From Streptomyces albus subsp. albus (GTDB taxonomy: Bacteria > Actinomycetota > Actinomycetes > Streptomycetales > Streptomycetaceae), in the NCBI RefSeq assembly GCF_000725885.1, contig NZ_JODR01000012.1:62001-126000 (forward strand): a stretch of 64,000 nt of DNA, in the 5' to 3' direction. The notes under the pieces are model-generated. The model saw nothing but the letters and a program-made list of their open reading frames with translations, was not told the DNA's origin and searched no databases. Position 1 is the first letter of the stretch. Every line of letters starts with the position of its first letter. This document shows positions 63,373 through 64,000 of this stretch, one piece after another. The translations under genes and the position numbers were made by a program.

Positions 63373-64000
63373 GGGCCGATCCTTCCATGCATCCGAAAAA
63401 TACGGTCGTACGCGGCGGCCAGCAGTTCCGGATCGTGCCGGTCGTGCCGCGGGGCGGCGCCCCGGGACTCCGTCCCGCCGGCGCCCCCGGATGCCGCCAC
63501 GGGCGCCAGCTCGACCTTCCCGCCGAGCTGCTCGGCGGCCTCGCTCAGGGAGTCCTGGTCGGGCACGGCATCCTGGTCGGCCAGCACCACGTCGAAGGTG
63601 AGTTTAGGGGCGTGTCGGGCCAAAACCTCCAAATGACGCTGCGGGGAAAAACCGTCCGTCTCACCCGGCTGCGGAGCCAGATTGAGGGAGAGCACCTTGC
63701 GGGCCTTGGTCTCGGTGAGGGCCTGGAGCAGCTCGGGGACCAGCAGATGCGGGATGACGGAGGAGAACCAGGAGCCCGGCCCCAGCACCACCCAGTCGGC
63801 GTCCAGCACCGCGCGCACCGCCTCCGGGACGGCGGGCGGGTCGGTGGGGACCAGATGGACCTCCTGCACCTCACCGGGGGTGAGTGCGACCGTCGCCTGA
63901 CCACGGACCGTGGAGATCTCGTCCGGGCGCGCCGGGTCGTGGCCGCGCACCCGGGCCCGCAGTTCCAGCGGCACGGCCGACATCGGCAGCACCCGGCCGT
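63363..64000 (-). CDS. yvcK: YvcK-family (gluconeogenesis factor) protein, 5' end missing
   Basis: C-terminal 212 residues of a YvcK/CofD-like protein that binds UDP-sugars and affects carbon flux and cell shape in other bacteria. The frame is open to the window edge ([17 protein letters not shown] upstream of a GTG at 63992), so that GTG is not the true start. Conserved: [29 protein letters not shown] and [25 protein letters not shown]. The tail carries an extra Gly/Ala segment before the end [13 protein letters not shown]. Confidence 0.92.
   Translation of the reverse strand, partial: GRVLPMSAVPLELRARVRGHDPARPDEISTVRGQATVALTPGEVQEVHLVPTDPPAVPEAVRAVLDADWVVLGPGSWFSSVIPHLLVPELLQALTETKARKVLSLNLAPQPGETDGFSPQRHLEVLARHAPKLTFDVVLADQDAVPDQDSLSEAAEQLGGKVELAPVAASGGAGGTESRGAAPRHDRHDPELLAAAYDRIFRMHGRIGPWR

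Noticed and set aside
63363..63992. GTG at 63992 as the real start of the YvcK-family gene
   Set aside because: The conserved frame continues past it to the window edge and the protein would lack its N-terminal domain, so the gene is simply cut by the window.

Overview
The window is chromosomal DNA of a high-GC actinomycete, almost certainly a Streptomyces or a close relative. Three things point this way: third codon positions are nearly all G or C (so long open frames appear on the wrong strand), GTG starts are frequent, and typical actinomycete genes are present (WhiA, RbpA family, SufR, a subtilisin-inhibitor-like protein, F420-type oxidoreductase, TerD proteins). From memory, the gene order follows the S. 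coelicolor core segment from ectABCD (about SCO1864) to whiA (about SCO1950) with many genes missing; this comparison was not computed.

Layout. 1-6.3 kb, minus strand: a flavin monooxygenase cut by the window edge, a DUF1992 protein, a FrnE-like DsbA oxidoreductase, a DUF5919 regulator that lacks part of its helix-turn-helix, a fused acyl-CoA carboxyltransferase and an amidohydrolase. 6.3-12.5 kb: the ectoine/hydroxyectoine operon ectABCD, then a class V aminotransferase and an IclR regulator facing away from each other. 12.7-20.3 kb: a membrane protein, a two-component system, an F420-type oxidoreductase divergent from a TetR gene with two strong palindromic operators between them, a MmyB-like regulator divergent from an SDR, and a BrkB-type membrane protein. 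20.4-28.2 kb: an MFS pump, a penicillin-binding protein, a 25-residue bL37-like ribosomal protein, a protease inhibitor, a double TerD protein, small proteins and a ProP-like osmolyte symporter.

28.3-32.2 kb: a TsuA/YeeE-type sulfur transporter whose upstream region carries two copies of a 17-bp palindrome on either side of a 39-codon reading frame, then about 650 bp of GC-rich repeats and a large acidic protein of unknown function. 32.5-37.4 kb: a secreted nuclease/phosphatase, an EI24 membrane protein, dapD, and an SMR pump with its TetR regulator. 37.5-44.3 kb: the Fe-S assembly operon sufR-sufB-sufD-Rieske-sufC-sufS-sufU-sufT, tightly coupled, with a CAAC-N6-GTTG SufR site in front of it. 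44.5-48.9 kb: an ABC exporter, ctaA, a small conserved protein and ctaB. 49.4-64 kb: central carbon metabolism. tkt-tal-zwf-opcA-pgl run on plus; pgi, an RbpA-family gene, secG, tpiA, pgk, gap, whiA and a partial yvcK run on minus.

How it fits together. ectABCD makes compatible solutes and the ProP-like carrier may import them, so the left half has an osmoprotection theme. suf supplies Fe-S clusters. ctaA and ctaB make heme A. The tkt-pgl block forms the pentose phosphate pathway next to a glycolytic block. I found no tRNA or rRNA gene, insertion sequence, prophage or CRISPR array. The least explained parts are short regulatory elements (paired palindromes, leader frame, hairpin over a start codon, intergenic repeats), and I did not find a clearly new multi-gene system.
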